Shown one piece after another: positions 41,764 through 51,812 of a stretch of DNA of 64,000 bases. Each line of letters begins with the position of its first letter. Position 1 is the stretch's first letter. The translations under genes and the position numbers were made by a program. This DNA is from Tyzzerella sp. (lineage in GTDB: Bacteria > Bacillota > Clostridia > Lachnospirales > Lachnospiraceae), in the NCBI GenBank assembly GCA_017416155.1, contig JAFQDE010000039.1:1-64000 (forward strand). The letters are read 5' to 3'. Under the pieces are notes generated by a model. It did no database searches, was not told where the DNA came from, and saw nothing but the letters and a program-made list of their open reading frames with translations.

Positions 41764-43044
41764 ATGAGTGATTACAGAATAGAAACAAAATGTATTCAAT
41801 CAGGATATACACCAAAGAATGGAGAACCGCGTGTAATTCCGATTTACCAGAGTACTACTTTTAAATATGAGAACAGCGATGCAATGGGAAAGCTCTTTGA
41901 CTTAGAGGATTCCGGGTATTTTTATACAAGACTTCAGAATCCAACCAATGACGCAGTTGCTGCAAAGATTTGTGATATGGAAGGCGGAGTGGCTGCAATG
42001 CTTACTTCTTCCGGTCAGGCAGCAAATTTCTATGCAATTATGAATATTGCTGAGTCAGGAGATCATATTATATGTTCTTCAGCTGTTTATGGCGGTACAT
42101 ATAACTTATACGCACATACAATTCGCAAGATGGGTATCGAGGCAACTTTCGTTGATCCGGATGCTTCTGAAGATGAGTTGAATGCTGCATTTAAAGATAA
42201 CACAAAGGCAGTAGTTGGAGAAACAATTGCAAATCCTGGTCTCAATGTGCTTGATATTGAAAAATTTGCAAAAGTTGCTCATGCACATGGTGTTCCATTG
42301 ATTGTTGATAATACATTTGCAACACCAATTAACTGCAGACCATTTGAATGGGGGGCAGACATTGTTACACACTCTACAACGAAGTACATGGATGGCCATG
42401 CAACTGCAGTGGGTGGATGTATTGTTGATAGTGGCAACTTTGACTGGGAGGCTCATGCTGAAAAATTCCCAGGACTTACCACACCGGATGAGACTTATCA
42501 TGGCCTTGTATATACAGAGCGTTTCGGAAAAGGTGCTTATATTACAAAAGCAACTTCACAGATGATGAGAGATTTGGGTTCTATTCAGTCTCCTCAAAAT
42601 GCTTTTTTATTAAACATTGGTCTTGAGACGTTGCATCTTAGAATGCCAAGACATTGTGAGAATGCATTAAATGCAGCAAAATTCTTAAAGAGTCATGAGA
42701 AGGTTGCATGGGTGAACTGCCCAGCACTTGAAGGTGACAAATATTATGATTTGGCACAAAAATATATGCCAAATGGAACCTGCGGTGTTATTACATTTGG
42801 TGTAAAAGGTGGAAGAGATGCATGCGTGAAGATGATGGATGCACTTAAAATGATTTCCATCGTTACACATGTTGCTGATTCAAGAAGTTGTGTACTTCAT
42901 CCGGCAAGCCATACACATCGTCAGATGAATGAGCAGGAACTTTTGGAGGCAGGTGTTCAGCCTGATTTGATTCGTTTCAGCGTTGGAACAGAGAATATCG
43001 AAGATATTATCGATGATTTAAAACAGGCGTTGGAAATTGTTTAG
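41764..43044 (+). CDS. metY: O-acetylhomoserine (thiol)-lyase / PLP-dependent sulfhydrylase
   Basis: 426 residues of the Cys/Met metabolism PLP family. The start 'RIETKCIQSGYTPKNGEPRVIPIYQSTTFKY' is typical, and the PLP lysine is in 'VTHSTTKYMDGHATAVGG'. The C-terminus is 'RFSVGTENIEDIIDDLKQAL'. It makes homocysteine directly from O-acetylhomoserine and sulfide. No SAM or T-box riboswitch is visible; the gene appears to depend on the yebC transcript. Confidence 0.94.
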   Translation: MSDYRIETKCIQSGYTPKNGEPRVIPIYQSTTFKYENSDAMGKLFDLEDSGYFYTRLQNPTNDAVAAKICDMEGGVAAMLTSSGQAANFYAIMNIAESGDHIICSSAVYGGTYNLYAHTIRKMGIEATFVDPDASEDELNAAFKDNTKAVVGETIANPGLNVLDIEKFAKVAHAHGVPLIVDNTFATPINCRPFEWGADIVTHSTTKYMDGHATAVGGCIVDSGNFDWEAHAEKFPGLTTPDETYHGLVYTERFGKGAYITKATSQMMRDLGSIQSPQNAFLLNIGLETLHLRMPRHCENALNAAKFLKSHEKVAWVNCPALEGDKYYDLAQKYMPNGTCGVITFGVKGGRDACVKMMDALKMISIVTHVADSRSCVLHPASHTHRQMNEQELLEAGVQPDLIRFSVGTENIEDIIDDLKQALEIV

Positions 43045-43050
43045 TGATTT

Positions 43051-43090
43051 TGGGTCTATAGAAGTGGTGTACTTCTGTAGACCCATTTAT
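43051..43090 (+). terminator. Intrinsic terminator after metY
   Basis: TGGGTCTA-T-AGAAGT pairs with ACTTCT-G-TAGACCCA (43051-43084) across GGTGT and is followed by TTTATT. Confidence 0.85.
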
Positions 43091-43162
43091 TCTAATATAC
43101 TAATATTTTTTTCAAAATATGAAATACTACAATCATTACACAAAAAGGAAGTAGTGATCATC

Positions 43163-43828
43163 ATGGAAATGAAAAAAAATGAAGAAATCAAAGAAACCGG
43201 TACTATAGAATTAACAAATCAAAATAAAAAGCACACTATTAAAGTGTTCACAATTATTGGAGAAATCGAAGGTCATGAAGCTGCAAGCAATAATACAAAA
43301 TCAACAAAATACGATCATTTGTTGCCTCAACTAGCTGAATTAGAGGAAAGTGATGAAATTCAAGGTGCATTGTTTTTGTTAAATACTCTTGGTGGCGATG
43401 TTGAAGCCGGCCTTGCAATCGCAGAAATGATAGCATCTTTAAGCAAGCCGACCGTATCTTTAGTGCTTGGCGGAAGTCATTCCATCGGTGGTCCATTAGC
43501 AGTTGCAACAGATTATTCTTTTATTGTTCCAAGTGGAACAATGGTTGTTCATCCCGTGCGTTCATCAGGAATGTTTATTGGTGTAAAACAAAGTTATTTG
43601 AATATGGTAAAGACACAAGATCGTATTACAACTTTTATTTCTACACATTCTCGTATTACCAAAGAACGAGTAGAGCAACTCATGTTAAACCCAACTGAGC
43701 TTGTAAAAGATGTTGGAACAATGCTTGAAGGCGAAGAAGCAGTAACAGAAGGGATTATCGACGAAGTCGGTGGAATTAAAGATGCGTTGAAGAAATTACA
43801 CAATTTAATAGACGAGGGAGAAGGGTAA
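43163..43828 (+). CDS. ClpP-like serine protease of the TepA type
   Basis: 222 residues from ATG 43163; GTG 43154 is closer to AAAAGGAAG and also possible. ClpP/crotonase fold: 'ALFLLNTLGGDVEAGLAIAEMIASL', nucleophile region 'LVLGGSHSIGGPLAVATDY' and histidine in 'GTMVVHPVRSSG'. The spacing matches the ClpP Ser-His arrangement. Bacillus TepA (YmfB) is a cytosolic member linked to protein export and sporulation. In Bacillus tepA sits next to spoIIIE, as it does here apart from a decayed gene. Confidence 0.85.
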   Translation: MEMKKNEEIKETGTIELTNQNKKHTIKVFTIIGEIEGHEAASNNTKSTKYDHLLPQLAELEESDEIQGALFLLNTLGGDVEAGLAIAEMIASLSKPTVSLVLGGSHSIGGPLAVATDYSFIVPSGTMVVHPVRSSGMFIGVKQSYLNMVKTQDRITTFISTHSRITKERVEQLMLNPTELVKDVGTMLEGEEAVTEGIIDEVGGIKDALKKLHNLIDEGEG

Positions 43829-43858
43829 AGTTTGCAATATAAACTTGCAAACTTACCA
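43824..43858 (+). terminator. Long hairpin at the end of the TepA-like gene
   Basis: GGTA-A-AGTTTGCAA pairs with TTGCAAACTTACC over a seven-base loop, overlapping the stop codon. The downstream T-tract is poor (ATTATGTTTT), so it may be a weak terminator or an mRNA-stabilising hairpin. Confidence 0.5.
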
Positions 43859-43908
43859 CAATTATGTTTTAATCATAATACAATTTTTGGAAAGGAGAAA
43901 TTATTACG

Positions 43909-44200
43909 AACTACGAAAAAATGAAACATGAGCAAATGATGCTCGACAAAAAATCCGTTCTATCAAAGAACATCTGAAGCATTTGCCGTCTGGTAAACTT
44001 GTCTGCTCTCAAAATGGAGAATATCAAAAATGGTATCAAAGTGATGGTCACAAAAAGATTTACATCCCCAAATCAAACAAAAATCATACATAGAGCCAAA
44101 GCGAATCAAATCATGTCAAAAACACATCAAAATTGTTTAAAAATGGGTCTTCAACAAAAAATGCATTGCATAGGGCCCGGCAACACCAAACAAATTTAAA
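43909..44200 (+). pseudogene. Decayed remnant of a Lachnospiraceae conserved hypothetical gene
   Basis: AAAGGAG (about 43892-43898) is followed by ATTACGAAC rather than a start. The frame 'YEKMKHEQMMLDKK' (ATG 43921) stops at 43976. Shifting at the A6 run gives 'IKEHLKHLPSGKLVCSQNG' then 'EYQKWYQSDGHKKIYIPKS', ending at TAG 44091-44093. The 'LPxGKLxCxxNGxYxKWYxSDG...YIPK' pattern belongs, as I recall, to a conserved Lachnospiraceae protein usually of 250-300 residues. Downstream bases to about 44200 carry only short broken frames. At least one frameshift, a lost start and premature stops indicate decay. This explains the 470-bp gap between the TepA-like gene and ftsK. Confidence 0.55.
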
Positions 44201-44240
44201 TATTAGTGAATATATCATTTGATTTTCAAAAAAATTAGTG

Positions 44241-44269
44241 ATGACATGAGTTTCCAATAATGTTATAAT
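44241..44269 (+). promoter_or_regulatory. Predicted sigma-A promoter for ftsK/spoIIIE
   Basis: ATGACA (44241-44246), a 17-bp spacer and TATAAT (44264-44269), 30 bases before ATG 44299. Confidence 0.6.
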
Positions 44270-44298
44270 TATATAGTTAGGAGAAAAGGAGGATTCTC

Positions 44299-46788
44299 AT
44301 GGCAACATCAAAGAAAAGAAAAAGAAAAAGTACAAAGTCTGCGACTCAATCAAAACGCACGACTAATGATAATAAGAACAACCAGGAGTTCCTGAAAAAA
44401 GAAATTGTAACACTGGTATCTTTGGCAATCTGCATCTTTTTACAGATTAGTTTGTTTGGAATCGGTGGATTTGTCGGAGATGCATTAGCTGGTGTCCTTT
44501 TTGGAACATTTGGATTTTTGGGCTACATAGTTCCGATAATGGTTTTTGTTGGAATTGCTTTTCTGGGACAGAATAAAGGCAATGCCAACGCATACATAAA
44601 AGCAGGTTCTGTTTTGGGATTGTTTTTTATGTTCTGCACTTTATTCCAGTTGATTATATATGGTTATAAAGACAATTTAAAACTATTATATAGTTTATCT
44701 AATACGCATAAAGATGGTGGCGGGATCTGTGGAGCTGCAATTGTAAAATTACTTGTTCCAGCCCTCGGAATGGTAGGGACGTATATTGTTGTAATATTAA
44801 TTTGTATCATTTGTTTTGTATTATTAACAGGCAAATCATTTATTGGAGCAGTTAAGAAAGAAAGTGGAAAAGTATATGAGACTGCAAAAGAAAAAGCAGA
44901 AGAACAACGAGAGAGACGTGCGATAGAGAAGGAAAATCAAAAGAATGAGGAACAAGCCCCTGTCAAAAGAAAAGATAAGCTTGTTTCGGGCGTTTCTTTC
45001 AATACAACATTAACTCACGAATCTAGTGACGTACATGAAATTATGCCACCGGAAGAATCATTGTTCAAAGCAAGCAAGCCGGAGGATATTGTGATTAAAC
45101 GTGCAACACCGCTTGCAGAAGCGACAACTGAGGAGAATTATTCAGTAAAACCGGAAGTTTATGATGGACAACCGGAACAAGTTTTGCCGGATGCGGTTTC
45201 AAAAGAGGATGCAATTACTCGCAAGAGAAGAAGCACAATAGAAAGTCGTGAATCTGCTGCAAATGAAGCAATCAATGTTGAAAACGAGATTAAGAAAAAA
45301 GAAGAAAAACCAAAGAAAGCATATAAGTTCCCTTCGTTGAATCTATTAACCAGAGGGCGTGCAAGTGGTGGCGATTCTGACGATCATTTGCGAGAGACAG
45401 CAATGAAATTAGAACAGACACTTCAGAACTTCAATGTAAATGTTACAGTTACAAATGTAAGTTGTGGACCATCTGTTACACGATATGAACTTCAACCGGA
45501 GCAGGGTGTGAAAGTAAGTAAGATTGTTGGTTTGGCTAATGATATCAAATTAAATCTTGCAGCTTCAGATATTCGTATTGAAGCTCCAATACCTGGAAAA
45601 GCGGCTGTCGGTATTGAGGTTCCTAATAAAGAAAGTACAGCTGTTATGCTGAGAGATATACTTGAATCCACAGAATTCAAGACACATCCATCCAAATTAG
45701 CATTTGCAGTTGGACGAGATATTGCCGGTAAAGTAGTTGTTGCAGATATAGCAAAGATGCCTCATGTACTTATTGCGGGTGCCACAGGTTCCGGTAAATC
45801 GGTTTGTATCAATACTTTAATCATGAGCATTTTATTTAAGGCAAGTCCGGAAGAAGTGAAACTGATTATGATTGACCCTAAGGTAGTTGAATTAAAAGTT
45901 TATAATGGAATTCCTCATTTATTGATTCCGGTTGTAACAGACCCGAAGAAAGCGGCCGGAGCTCTAAACTGGGCCGTAGCAGAGATGACGAGACGTTATC
46001 AAGTATTTGCAGAATACAATGTGCGTGACTTAAAGGGATATAATACAAAAGTTGAAACGATAGAAGACATAGAAGATGAAAATAAACCACAGAAATTACC
46101 TCAGATTGTAATTGTTGTTGACGAACTTGCTGACCTTATGATGGTTGCACCGGGTGAAGTCGAGGATGCAATCTGTCGTTTGGCACAACTTGCAAGAGCT
46201 TGCGGAATTCACTTGGTTGTTGCAACACAACGTCCGTCTGTAAATGTTATTACAGGTTTAATTAAAGCAAATATGCCTTCGAGAGTTGCATTTGCAGTAT
46301 CTTCCGGGGTGGATTCCAGAACCATTATTGATATGAATGGTGCAGAAAAACTGCTCGGAAAAGGTGATATGTTATTCTACCCGGCAGGTTATCCAAAACC
46401 GGCAAGAATACAAGGAACGTTTGTATCGGATGGTGAAGTGCAAAGTGTTGTTGATTTCTTAATCAATCAGGCAGACGGTGTTACATATAATGAAGAAATT
46501 ACAAAACAAATCAATTCTGCTCCAATCGGAAACGCAGCAGTTTTCGGTGGTAATGAGGCAGATGACAAAGATGAATATTTCATCTATGCGGGTAAATTTG
46601 TAATTGAAAGTGATAAAGGTTCTATTGGTATGCTACAGAGAAAATTCAAGATTGGATTTAATCGCGCAGCAAGAATTATGGATCAACTCTGCGAAGCAGG
46701 AGTTGTTGGTGAAGAAGAAGGCACTAAGCCGAGAAAAGTGCTAATGTCGATGGAAGAATTTGAACAGTACGTCGATGAGTATGTATAG
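44299..46788 (+). CDS. DNA translocase FtsK/SpoIIIE
   Basis: 829 residues. Four membrane helices (about 35-180), a charged linker (about 190-350), the RecA-like motor with Walker A '[15 protein letters not shown]' and Walker B '[21 protein letters not shown]', and the C-terminal gamma winged helix '[23 protein letters not shown]' that reads polar DNA sequences. It pumps chromosome across the division or sporulation septum. GGAGGA precedes the ATG. The length is like Bacillus SpoIIIE/SftA-type proteins; which role dominates cannot be told. Confidence 0.95.
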   Translation: MATSKKRKRKSTKSATQSKRTTNDNKNNQEFLKKEIVTLVSLAICIFLQISLFGIGGFVGDALAGVLFGTFGFLGYIVPIMVFVGIAFLGQNKGNANAYIKAGSVLGLFFMFCTLFQLIIYGYKDNLKLLYSLSNTHKDGGGICGAAIVKLLVPALGMVGTYIVVILICIICFVLLTGKSFIGAVKKESGKVYETAKEKAEEQRERRAIEKENQKNEEQAPVKRKDKLVSGVSFNTTLTHESSDVHEIMPPEESLFKASKPEDIVIKRATPLAEATTEENYSVKPEVYDGQPEQVLPDAVSKEDAITRKRRSTIESRESAANEAINVENEIKKKEEKPKKAYKFPSLNLLTRGRASGGDSDDHLRETAMKLEQTLQNFNVNVTVTNVSCGPSVTRYELQPEQGVKVSKIVGLANDIKLNLAASDIRIEAPIPGKAAVGIEVPNKESTAVMLRDILESTEFKTHPSKLAFAVGRDIAGKVVVADIAKMPHVLIAGATGSGKSVCINTLIMSILFKASPEEVKLIMIDPKVVELKVYNGIPHLLIPVVTDPKKAAGALNWAVAEMTRRYQVFAEYNVRDLKGYNTKVETIEDIEDENKPQKLPQIVIVVDELADLMMVAPGEVEDAICRLAQLARACGIHLVVATQRPSVNVITGLIKANMPSRVAFAVSSGVDSRTIIDMNGAEKLLGKGDMLFYPAGYPKPARIQGTFVSDGEVQSVVDFLINQADGVTYNEEITKQINSAPIGNAAVFGGNEADDKDEYFIYAGKFVIESDKGSIGMLQRKFKIGFNRAARIMDQLCEAGVVGEEEGTKPRKVLMSMEEFEQYVDEYV

Positions 46789-46821
46789 AATACAATTGGA
46801 AACACGAGGAGGATTATAGAC

Positions 46822-48492
46822 ATGAAAACAGATATTCAAATTGCACAGGAAGCGGTAATGGCGCCTATTAAAGAAGTAGCAGCAAGTATTGGAATTCAAG
46901 AAGAACATTTGGAGTTATATGGTAAATACAAAGCGAAATTAACAGATGAACTTTGGAATGACATTAAAGACCGTCCAAACGGGAAATTAGTTCTTGTAAC
47001 GGCAATCAACCCAACTCCGGCAGGAGAGGGTAAGACAACAACAACCGTAGGCCTTGGTCAGGCAATGGCAAAATTAAACAAAAAAGCAATCATTGCACTT
47101 CGTGAGCCTTCACTTGGACCTTGTTTTGGTGTAAAAGGCGGAGCAGCAGGCGGTGGATATGCACAGGTTGTACCAATGGAAGACTTAAACCTTCATTTTA
47201 CAGGTGATTTTCATGCAATCACATCTGCAAACAACCTGTTGGCAGCAATGTTAGATAACCATATTCAACAAGGTAATGAACTTCAGATTGATCCAAGGCA
47301 AATTGTCTGGAAACGTTGTTTAGATATGAACGACCGTGTTCTTAGAAATGTTGTGGTCGGTCTTGGGAATAAGATGGACGGAATGGTACGTGAAGATCAC
47401 TTCGTAATCACTGTTGCATCTGAAATCATGGCAATTCTTTGTCTTGCAAGCGATATCAAAGATTTAAAAGCAAGACTTGGAAAGATTGTTGTTGCATATA
47501 ATTTTGCAGGAGAACCTGTAACCGCAGAGCAACTTAATGCAACAGGTGCTATGACAGCACTTCTCAAAGATGCAATCAAACCAAACCTAATTCAGACCTT
47601 GGAGCATACACCGGCACTTGTACATGGTGGACCATTTGCAAATATTGCACATGGATGTAACAGTGTAACGGCAACAAAGATGGCTCTTAAATTGGCAGAT
47701 ATTGCAATCACAGAAGCAGGATTTGGTGCAGACCTTGGTGCTGAGAAGTTCATGGATATCAAGTGCAGAATGAGTGGATTAAAACCGGATGCAGTTGTTC
47801 TTGTGGCAACAGTTCGTGCACTTAAATACAACGGTGGTGTTGCCAAGAAAGATTTAAACGAGGAGAATCTTGAAGCGCTCGCAAAAGGTATTGTGAACTT
47901 AGAAAAACATATTGAAAACATACAAAAGTTTGGAGTTCCTTGCATTGTTACACTCAATTCATTTGTGACTGACACAGAAGCAGAATATGAATTTATCAAA
48001 AACTTCTGCGAAGAGAGAGGTTGTGAATTTGCACTTTCTGAAGTATGGGCAAAAGGTGGCGAAGGCGGAGTTGCATTAGCTAAAAAAGTGCTTCATACAT
48101 TAGAGACAAAAGAAAGCAACTTTAAGCCAATCTATGAAGATGAATTGTCATTGAAAGAAAAAATTGAGACAATTGCAAAAGAGATCTATGGAGCAGATGG
48201 TGTTGAGTTTGCACCGACAGCCGAGAAACAATTGGATAAGATTACAGATATGGGTTATGGTAATCTTCCAATCTGTATGGCAAAGAATCAGTATTCATTA
48301 TCTGATGATGCAACACTTCTCGGAAGACCTATGAATTTCAAGATTCATATTCGTGAAGTATATGTCAATGCAGGTGCAGGATTTGTCGTTGCGCTTACAG
48401 GTGCAATTATGACAATGCCGGGTCTACCAAAAGTACCTGCAGCAAATGGTATTGATGTAAATGAAGACGGTGTCATCACCGGATTATTCTAG
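46822..48492 (+). CDS. fhs: Formate--tetrahydrofolate ligase
   Basis: 556 residues. The ATP site is '[21 protein letters not shown]', followed by '[35 protein letters not shown]'-type family blocks and '[21 protein letters not shown]' near the end. It makes 10-formyl-THF from formate, ATP and THF, the entry to the methyl branch of one-carbon metabolism (Wood-Ljungdahl type or purine supply). GAGGAGG precedes the ATG. folD follows nine bases after. Confidence 0.98.
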   Translation: MKTDIQIAQEAVMAPIKEVAASIGIQEEHLELYGKYKAKLTDELWNDIKDRPNGKLVLVTAINPTPAGEGKTTTTVGLGQAMAKLNKKAIIALREPSLGPCFGVKGGAAGGGYAQVVPMEDLNLHFTGDFHAITSANNLLAAMLDNHIQQGNELQIDPRQIVWKRCLDMNDRVLRNVVVGLGNKMDGMVREDHFVITVASEIMAILCLASDIKDLKARLGKIVVAYNFAGEPVTAEQLNATGAMTALLKDAIKPNLIQTLEHTPALVHGGPFANIAHGCNSVTATKMALKLADIAITEAGFGADLGAEKFMDIKCRMSGLKPDAVVLVATVRALKYNGGVAKKDLNEENLEALAKGIVNLEKHIENIQKFGVPCIVTLNSFVTDTEAEYEFIKNFCEERGCEFALSEVWAKGGEGGVALAKKVLHTLETKESNFKPIYEDELSLKEKIETIAKEIYGADGVEFAPTAEKQLDKITDMGYGNLPICMAKNQYSLSDDATLLGRPMNFKIHIREVYVNAGAGFVVALTGAIMTMPGLPKVPAANGIDVNEDGVITGLF

Positions 48493-48501
48493 GAGAAGAT
48501 T

Positions 48502-49338
48502 ATGGCTAGGTTAATAGATGGAAAACTTATTTCTACACAGATTAAGGATGAATTAAAAGCAGAGGTTGCAGCCTTAAAAGAAAAAGGGATTGTACCTTGC
48601 CTGGCAGTAATCCAGGTGGGAAATGATCCTGCATCCTCTGTGTATGTAAATAACAAAAAGAAAGCATGCGCTTATATAGGAATTGAATCCCTTGCATATG
48701 AATTAGAGGAGAATATTTCACAAGAAGAGCTTCTTGGTATTATTGATGAGCTGAATCACAATGATATGGTAAATGGAATTCTCGTGCAACTGCCACTGCC
48801 AAAGCACATCAATGAAGAAGCAGTGATAAAGGCAATTACTCCTAAAAAAGATGTTGATGGCTTCCATCCGGAGACGGTTGGTAATATGTGTATCGGAAGC
48901 AAAGGATTTCTTCCTTGCACACCGGCAGGAGTGATTCAACTTTTGAAACGCTCCAATATTGCAATCGAAGGCAAAGAATGTGTAGTAATCGGAAGAAGTA
49001 ATATTGTCGGTAAACCAATGGCGCTTCTTTTACTTCGTGAAAACGGGACTGTAACAATCACACATTCACGTACAAAAGATTTAAAAGAAATCACCAAACG
49101 TGCAGATATTTTAGTTGCAGCAATTGGAAAACCAAAATTTGTCACGGCAGATTATGTCAAAGAAGGTGCTGTTGTAATTGATGTCGGCATTCACAGAAAC
49201 GAAGACAATAAGTTATGTGGCGATGTTGATTTTGATGATGTGGTTGATAAAGTCAGTGCAATTACACCAGTTCCAGGTGGCGTCGGACCAATGACAATTG
49301 CAATGCTTATGAACAACTGTGTTGAAACAGTACGATAA
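48502..49338 (+). CDS. folD: Bifunctional methylenetetrahydrofolate dehydrogenase/cyclohydrolase FolD
   Basis: 278 residues. Signatures: 'VGNDPASSVYVNNKKKACAYIGI' (with the catalytic Lys), 'GILVQLPLPKHI', 'KDVDGFHPETVG', 'VVIGRSNIVGKPMALLL', 'TPVPGGVGPMTIAMLMNN'. It interconverts methylene-, methenyl- and formyl-THF with NADP(H). Its pairing with fhs forms a one-carbon module, and the neighbouring NfnAB-like genes could recycle the NADPH produced. Confidence 0.97.
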   Translation: MARLIDGKLISTQIKDELKAEVAALKEKGIVPCLAVIQVGNDPASSVYVNNKKKACAYIGIESLAYELEENISQEELLGIIDELNHNDMVNGILVQLPLPKHINEEAVIKAITPKKDVDGFHPETVGNMCIGSKGFLPCTPAGVIQLLKRSNIAIEGKECVVIGRSNIVGKPMALLLLRENGTVTITHSRTKDLKEITKRADILVAAIGKPKFVTADYVKEGAVVIDVGIHRNEDNKLCGDVDFDDVVDKVSAITPVPGGVGPMTIAMLMNNCVETVR

Positions 49339-49411
49339 GTGATTGATATTCCGAACAAGTGGAGTTATCATAAAAACAAGAATAATGAGAAATGTGATAA
49401 GGAGGCATAAC

Positions 49412-50302
49412 ATGTATAAGATTACAAAAGCAAAATTATTAGCAGAGAATATCTATCTTATGGATGTCGAAGCGCCACGTGTTGCAAAACATTGTGAACC
49501 GGGGCAATTCGTTATTGTTAAGATTGATGAGCACGGAGAGAGAGTTCCGCTTACCATCTGTGATTATGATAGAGAAGCAGGTACAGTTACGATTGTGTTA
49601 CAGACAATCGGTGCATCTACAGAGAAGATGGCTCATTTAAAAGAGGGAGATTACTTTGGAGATTTTGTAGGACCATTAGGATGTCCTTCAGAATTTGTTC
49701 ATGAAGATATAGAAGAATTAAAGAAGAAAAAGATTCTATTTGTTGCAGGTGGTGTTGGTGCAGCTCCTGTATATCCACAGGTAAAATGGTTGCATGAACA
49801 CGGTGTAAAGGCTGATGTCATCGTTGGTTCTAAGACAAAAGATTTATTGATTCTTGAAGAAGAAATGAAGGCTGTTGCAGGCAACTATTATCCATGTACC
49901 GATGATGGCTCTTATGGTCATGCAGGTTTGGTAACTACTAAAATAGAACAGTTAGTAAACGAAGAATGTAAAAAATATGACCTCTGTGTTGCTATTGGAC
50001 CAATGATTATGATGAAATTCGCATGCCTCACAACAAAGAAATTAGAGATACCTACTATCGTTAGCATGAATCCTATCATGGTTGATGGAACAGGTATGTG
50101 CGGTGCATGTCGTCTTCAAGTTGGAAATGAAGTGAAATTCGCATGTGTAGACGGACCGGAATTCGATGGACATTTGGTTGATTTTGATCAGGCAATGAAA
50201 CGACAACAGATGTACAAGTCAAAAGAAGGACGTGCATTGTTGAAAGTACAAGAAGGTGACACACATCACGGCGGATGTGGACATTGTGGAGGTGACGAAT
50301 AA
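49412..50302 (+). CDS. NfnA-like ferredoxin-NADP+ reductase subunit (sulfide dehydrogenase alpha-type)
   Basis: 296 residues from ATG 49412 (AAGGAGG upstream); the frame is open from 49343. A FAD/NAD(P) ferredoxin-reductase-like domain ('VPLTICDYDREAGTVTIVLQ', 'FVAGGVGAAPVYPQ'). A C-terminal [2Fe-2S] cluster site 'GTGMCGACRLQ...FACVDGPEFDGH' as in dihydroorotate dehydrogenase B electron-transfer subunits. The extra Cys/His-rich end 'HHGGCGHCGGDE' is notable. Its stop overlaps the start of the glutamate-synthase-like gene (TAATG). Together they resemble the bifurcating NfnAB transhydrogenase. Confidence 0.88.
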   Translation: MYKITKAKLLAENIYLMDVEAPRVAKHCEPGQFVIVKIDEHGERVPLTICDYDREAGTVTIVLQTIGASTEKMAHLKEGDYFGDFVGPLGCPSEFVHEDIEELKKKKILFVAGGVGAAPVYPQVKWLHEHGVKADVIVGSKTKDLLILEEEMKAVAGNYYPCTDDGSYGHAGLVTTKIEQLVNEECKKYDLCVAIGPMIMMKFACLTTKKLEIPTIVSMNPIMVDGTGMCGACRLQVGNEVKFACVDGPEFDGHLVDFDQAMKRQQMYKSKEGRALLKVQEGDTHHGGCGHCGGDE

Positions 50303-51690
50303 TGGCTGATGTATTAAAGAAAGTCCCTGTTAGAGAACAAGAACCAGCAGTTCGCGCAAAGAACTTTGAAGAAGTTTGTTATGGATACAATAAAGAAGAG
50401 GCTATGGAAGAAGCTTCCAGATGTATTAACTGTAAGAATGCAAAGTGTATCGAAGGATGCCCTGTGTCAATCAACATTCCTGCCTTCATTCATGAAGTAA
50501 AAGAAGGAAATTTTGAAGAAGCTTATAAGATTATCGGTAAATCTTCAGCACTTCCTGCAGTTTGTGGACGTGTTTGTCCACAGGAATCACAGTGTGAAGG
50601 AAAATGTATTCGCGGAATCAAAGGTGAGCCAATTTCTATCGGTAAATTAGAGAGATTTGTTGCAGACTACGCATTGGAAAATGATATCAAACCAGAAAAG
50701 GCTGAAACAACCAATGGACATAAAGTGGCAGTTATCGGTTCCGGTCCTGCAGGTCTTACCTGTGCAGGAGATTTGGCAAAATTAGGATATGATGTCACAG
50801 TGTTTGAAGCATTGCATGAACTTGGCGGTGTTCTTGTATATGGTATTCCGGAATTCCGTCTGCCAAAGAAAAAGGTTGTTGCAAAAGAGATTGATAAAGT
50901 AAAAGAACTCGGTGTTAAATTCGAGACAAACGTAGTTATCGGTAAATCAACTACTATTGACCAATTGATGGAAGATGAAGGATTCGAGGCTGTATTTATC
51001 GGTTCGGGTGCGGGCCTTCCGAAGTTTATGGGAATTCCTGGAGAAAATGCAAATGGTGTTTTCTCAGCAAACGAATACTTAACACGTAACAACCTGATGA
51101 AAGCATTTGACCCATCTTATGATACACCAATCGCCGCAGGAACCAAGGTGGCTGTAGTCGGTGGTGGTAATGTAGCGATGGATGCTGCAAGAACGGCACT
51201 TCGTCTTGGCGCAGATGTACATATTGTTTATCGTCGTAGTGAAGAAGAACTTCCTGCACGTGTGGAAGAAGTACATCATGCAAAAGAAGAGGGTGTAATC
51301 TTTGATTTACTTACAAACCCTACAGAAATTCTTGTGGATGATAATGGTTATGTAAAAGGTATGAAGTGTGTGAAGATGGCGCTTGGTGAGCCGGATGCAT
51401 CAGGAAGAAGACGTCCGGTAGTTGTAGAAGGCTCTGAATTCGAGATGGAACTTGACACAGTTATTATGTCGCTCGGAACATCTCCAAACCCACTTATTTC
51501 TTCTACAACAGAAGGTTTGGAAGTAAATAAGTGGAAATGTATTGTTGCAGAGGAATCAAATGGAAAGACAACCAAAGAAGGTGTGTATGCCGGTGGTGAT
51601 GCCGTTACAGGTGCAGCAACTGTAATTCTTGCTATGGGTGCAGGAAAAGCAGGTGCAAAAGGTATTCATGAATACTTAAGCAACAAATAA
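50302..51690 (+). CDS. NfnB / NADPH-dependent glutamate synthase small-subunit-like flavoprotein
   Basis: 462 residues. An N-terminal double [4Fe-4S] domain ('ASRCINCKNAKCIEGCPVSINIP' and 'ALPAVCGRVCPQESQCEGKC'). Two dinucleotide-binding folds: 'VAVIGSGPAGLTCAGDLAKLG' (FAD) and 'VAVVGGGNVAMDAARTALRLG' (NADPH). It is often annotated gltA, but with no glutamate synthase large subunit nearby and an adjacent NfnA-like partner, an NADH-dependent ferredoxin:NADP+ oxidoreductase role is more likely. Confidence 0.9.
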   Translation: MADVLKKVPVREQEPAVRAKNFEEVCYGYNKEEAMEEASRCINCKNAKCIEGCPVSINIPAFIHEVKEGNFEEAYKIIGKSSALPAVCGRVCPQESQCEGKCIRGIKGEPISIGKLERFVADYALENDIKPEKAETTNGHKVAVIGSGPAGLTCAGDLAKLGYDVTVFEALHELGGVLVYGIPEFRLPKKKVVAKEIDKVKELGVKFETNVVIGKSTTIDQLMEDEGFEAVFIGSGAGLPKFMGIPGENANGVFSANEYLTRNNLMKAFDPSYDTPIAAGTKVAVVGGGNVAMDAARTALRLGADVHIVYRRSEEELPARVEEVHHAKEEGVIFDLLTNPTEILVDDNGYVKGMKCVKMALGEPDASGRRRPVVVEGSEFEMELDTVIMSLGTSPNPLISSTTEGLEVNKWKCIVAEESNGKTTKEGVYAGGDAVTGAATVILAMGAGKAGAKGIHEYLSNK

Positions 51691-51708
51691 ACGAATATAA
51701 TTTTGTTT

Positions 51709-51740
51709 GGGACAGAGTCAATTTACTTTGTCCCTTTTTT
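51709..51740 (+). terminator. Intrinsic terminator after the nfnAB-like genes
   Basis: GGGACAGAGT pairs with ACTTTGTCCC (51709-51734) over CAATTT and is followed by six T residues. Confidence 0.92.
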
Positions 51741-51746
51741 AATTCA

Positions 51747-51777
51747 TTGTCACAAAATCTAATATTTGTGATATAAT
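51747..51777 (+). promoter_or_regulatory. Possible promoter for the ZIP transporter gene
   Basis: TTGTCA (51747-51752) and TATAAT (51772-51777) are separated by 19 bp, longer than ideal. A -10 with consensus sequence supports it. Confidence 0.45.
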
Positions 51778-51812
51778 ATAACATCGAGGTTTTTATACAG
51801 GAGGATTCTTGC

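Noticed and set aside
43037-43162. N-terminal extension of the TepA-like protein from 43037.
   Set aside because: That stretch spans the metY terminator hairpin and gives a non-conserved sequence; GTG 43154 or ATG 43163 is better placed.
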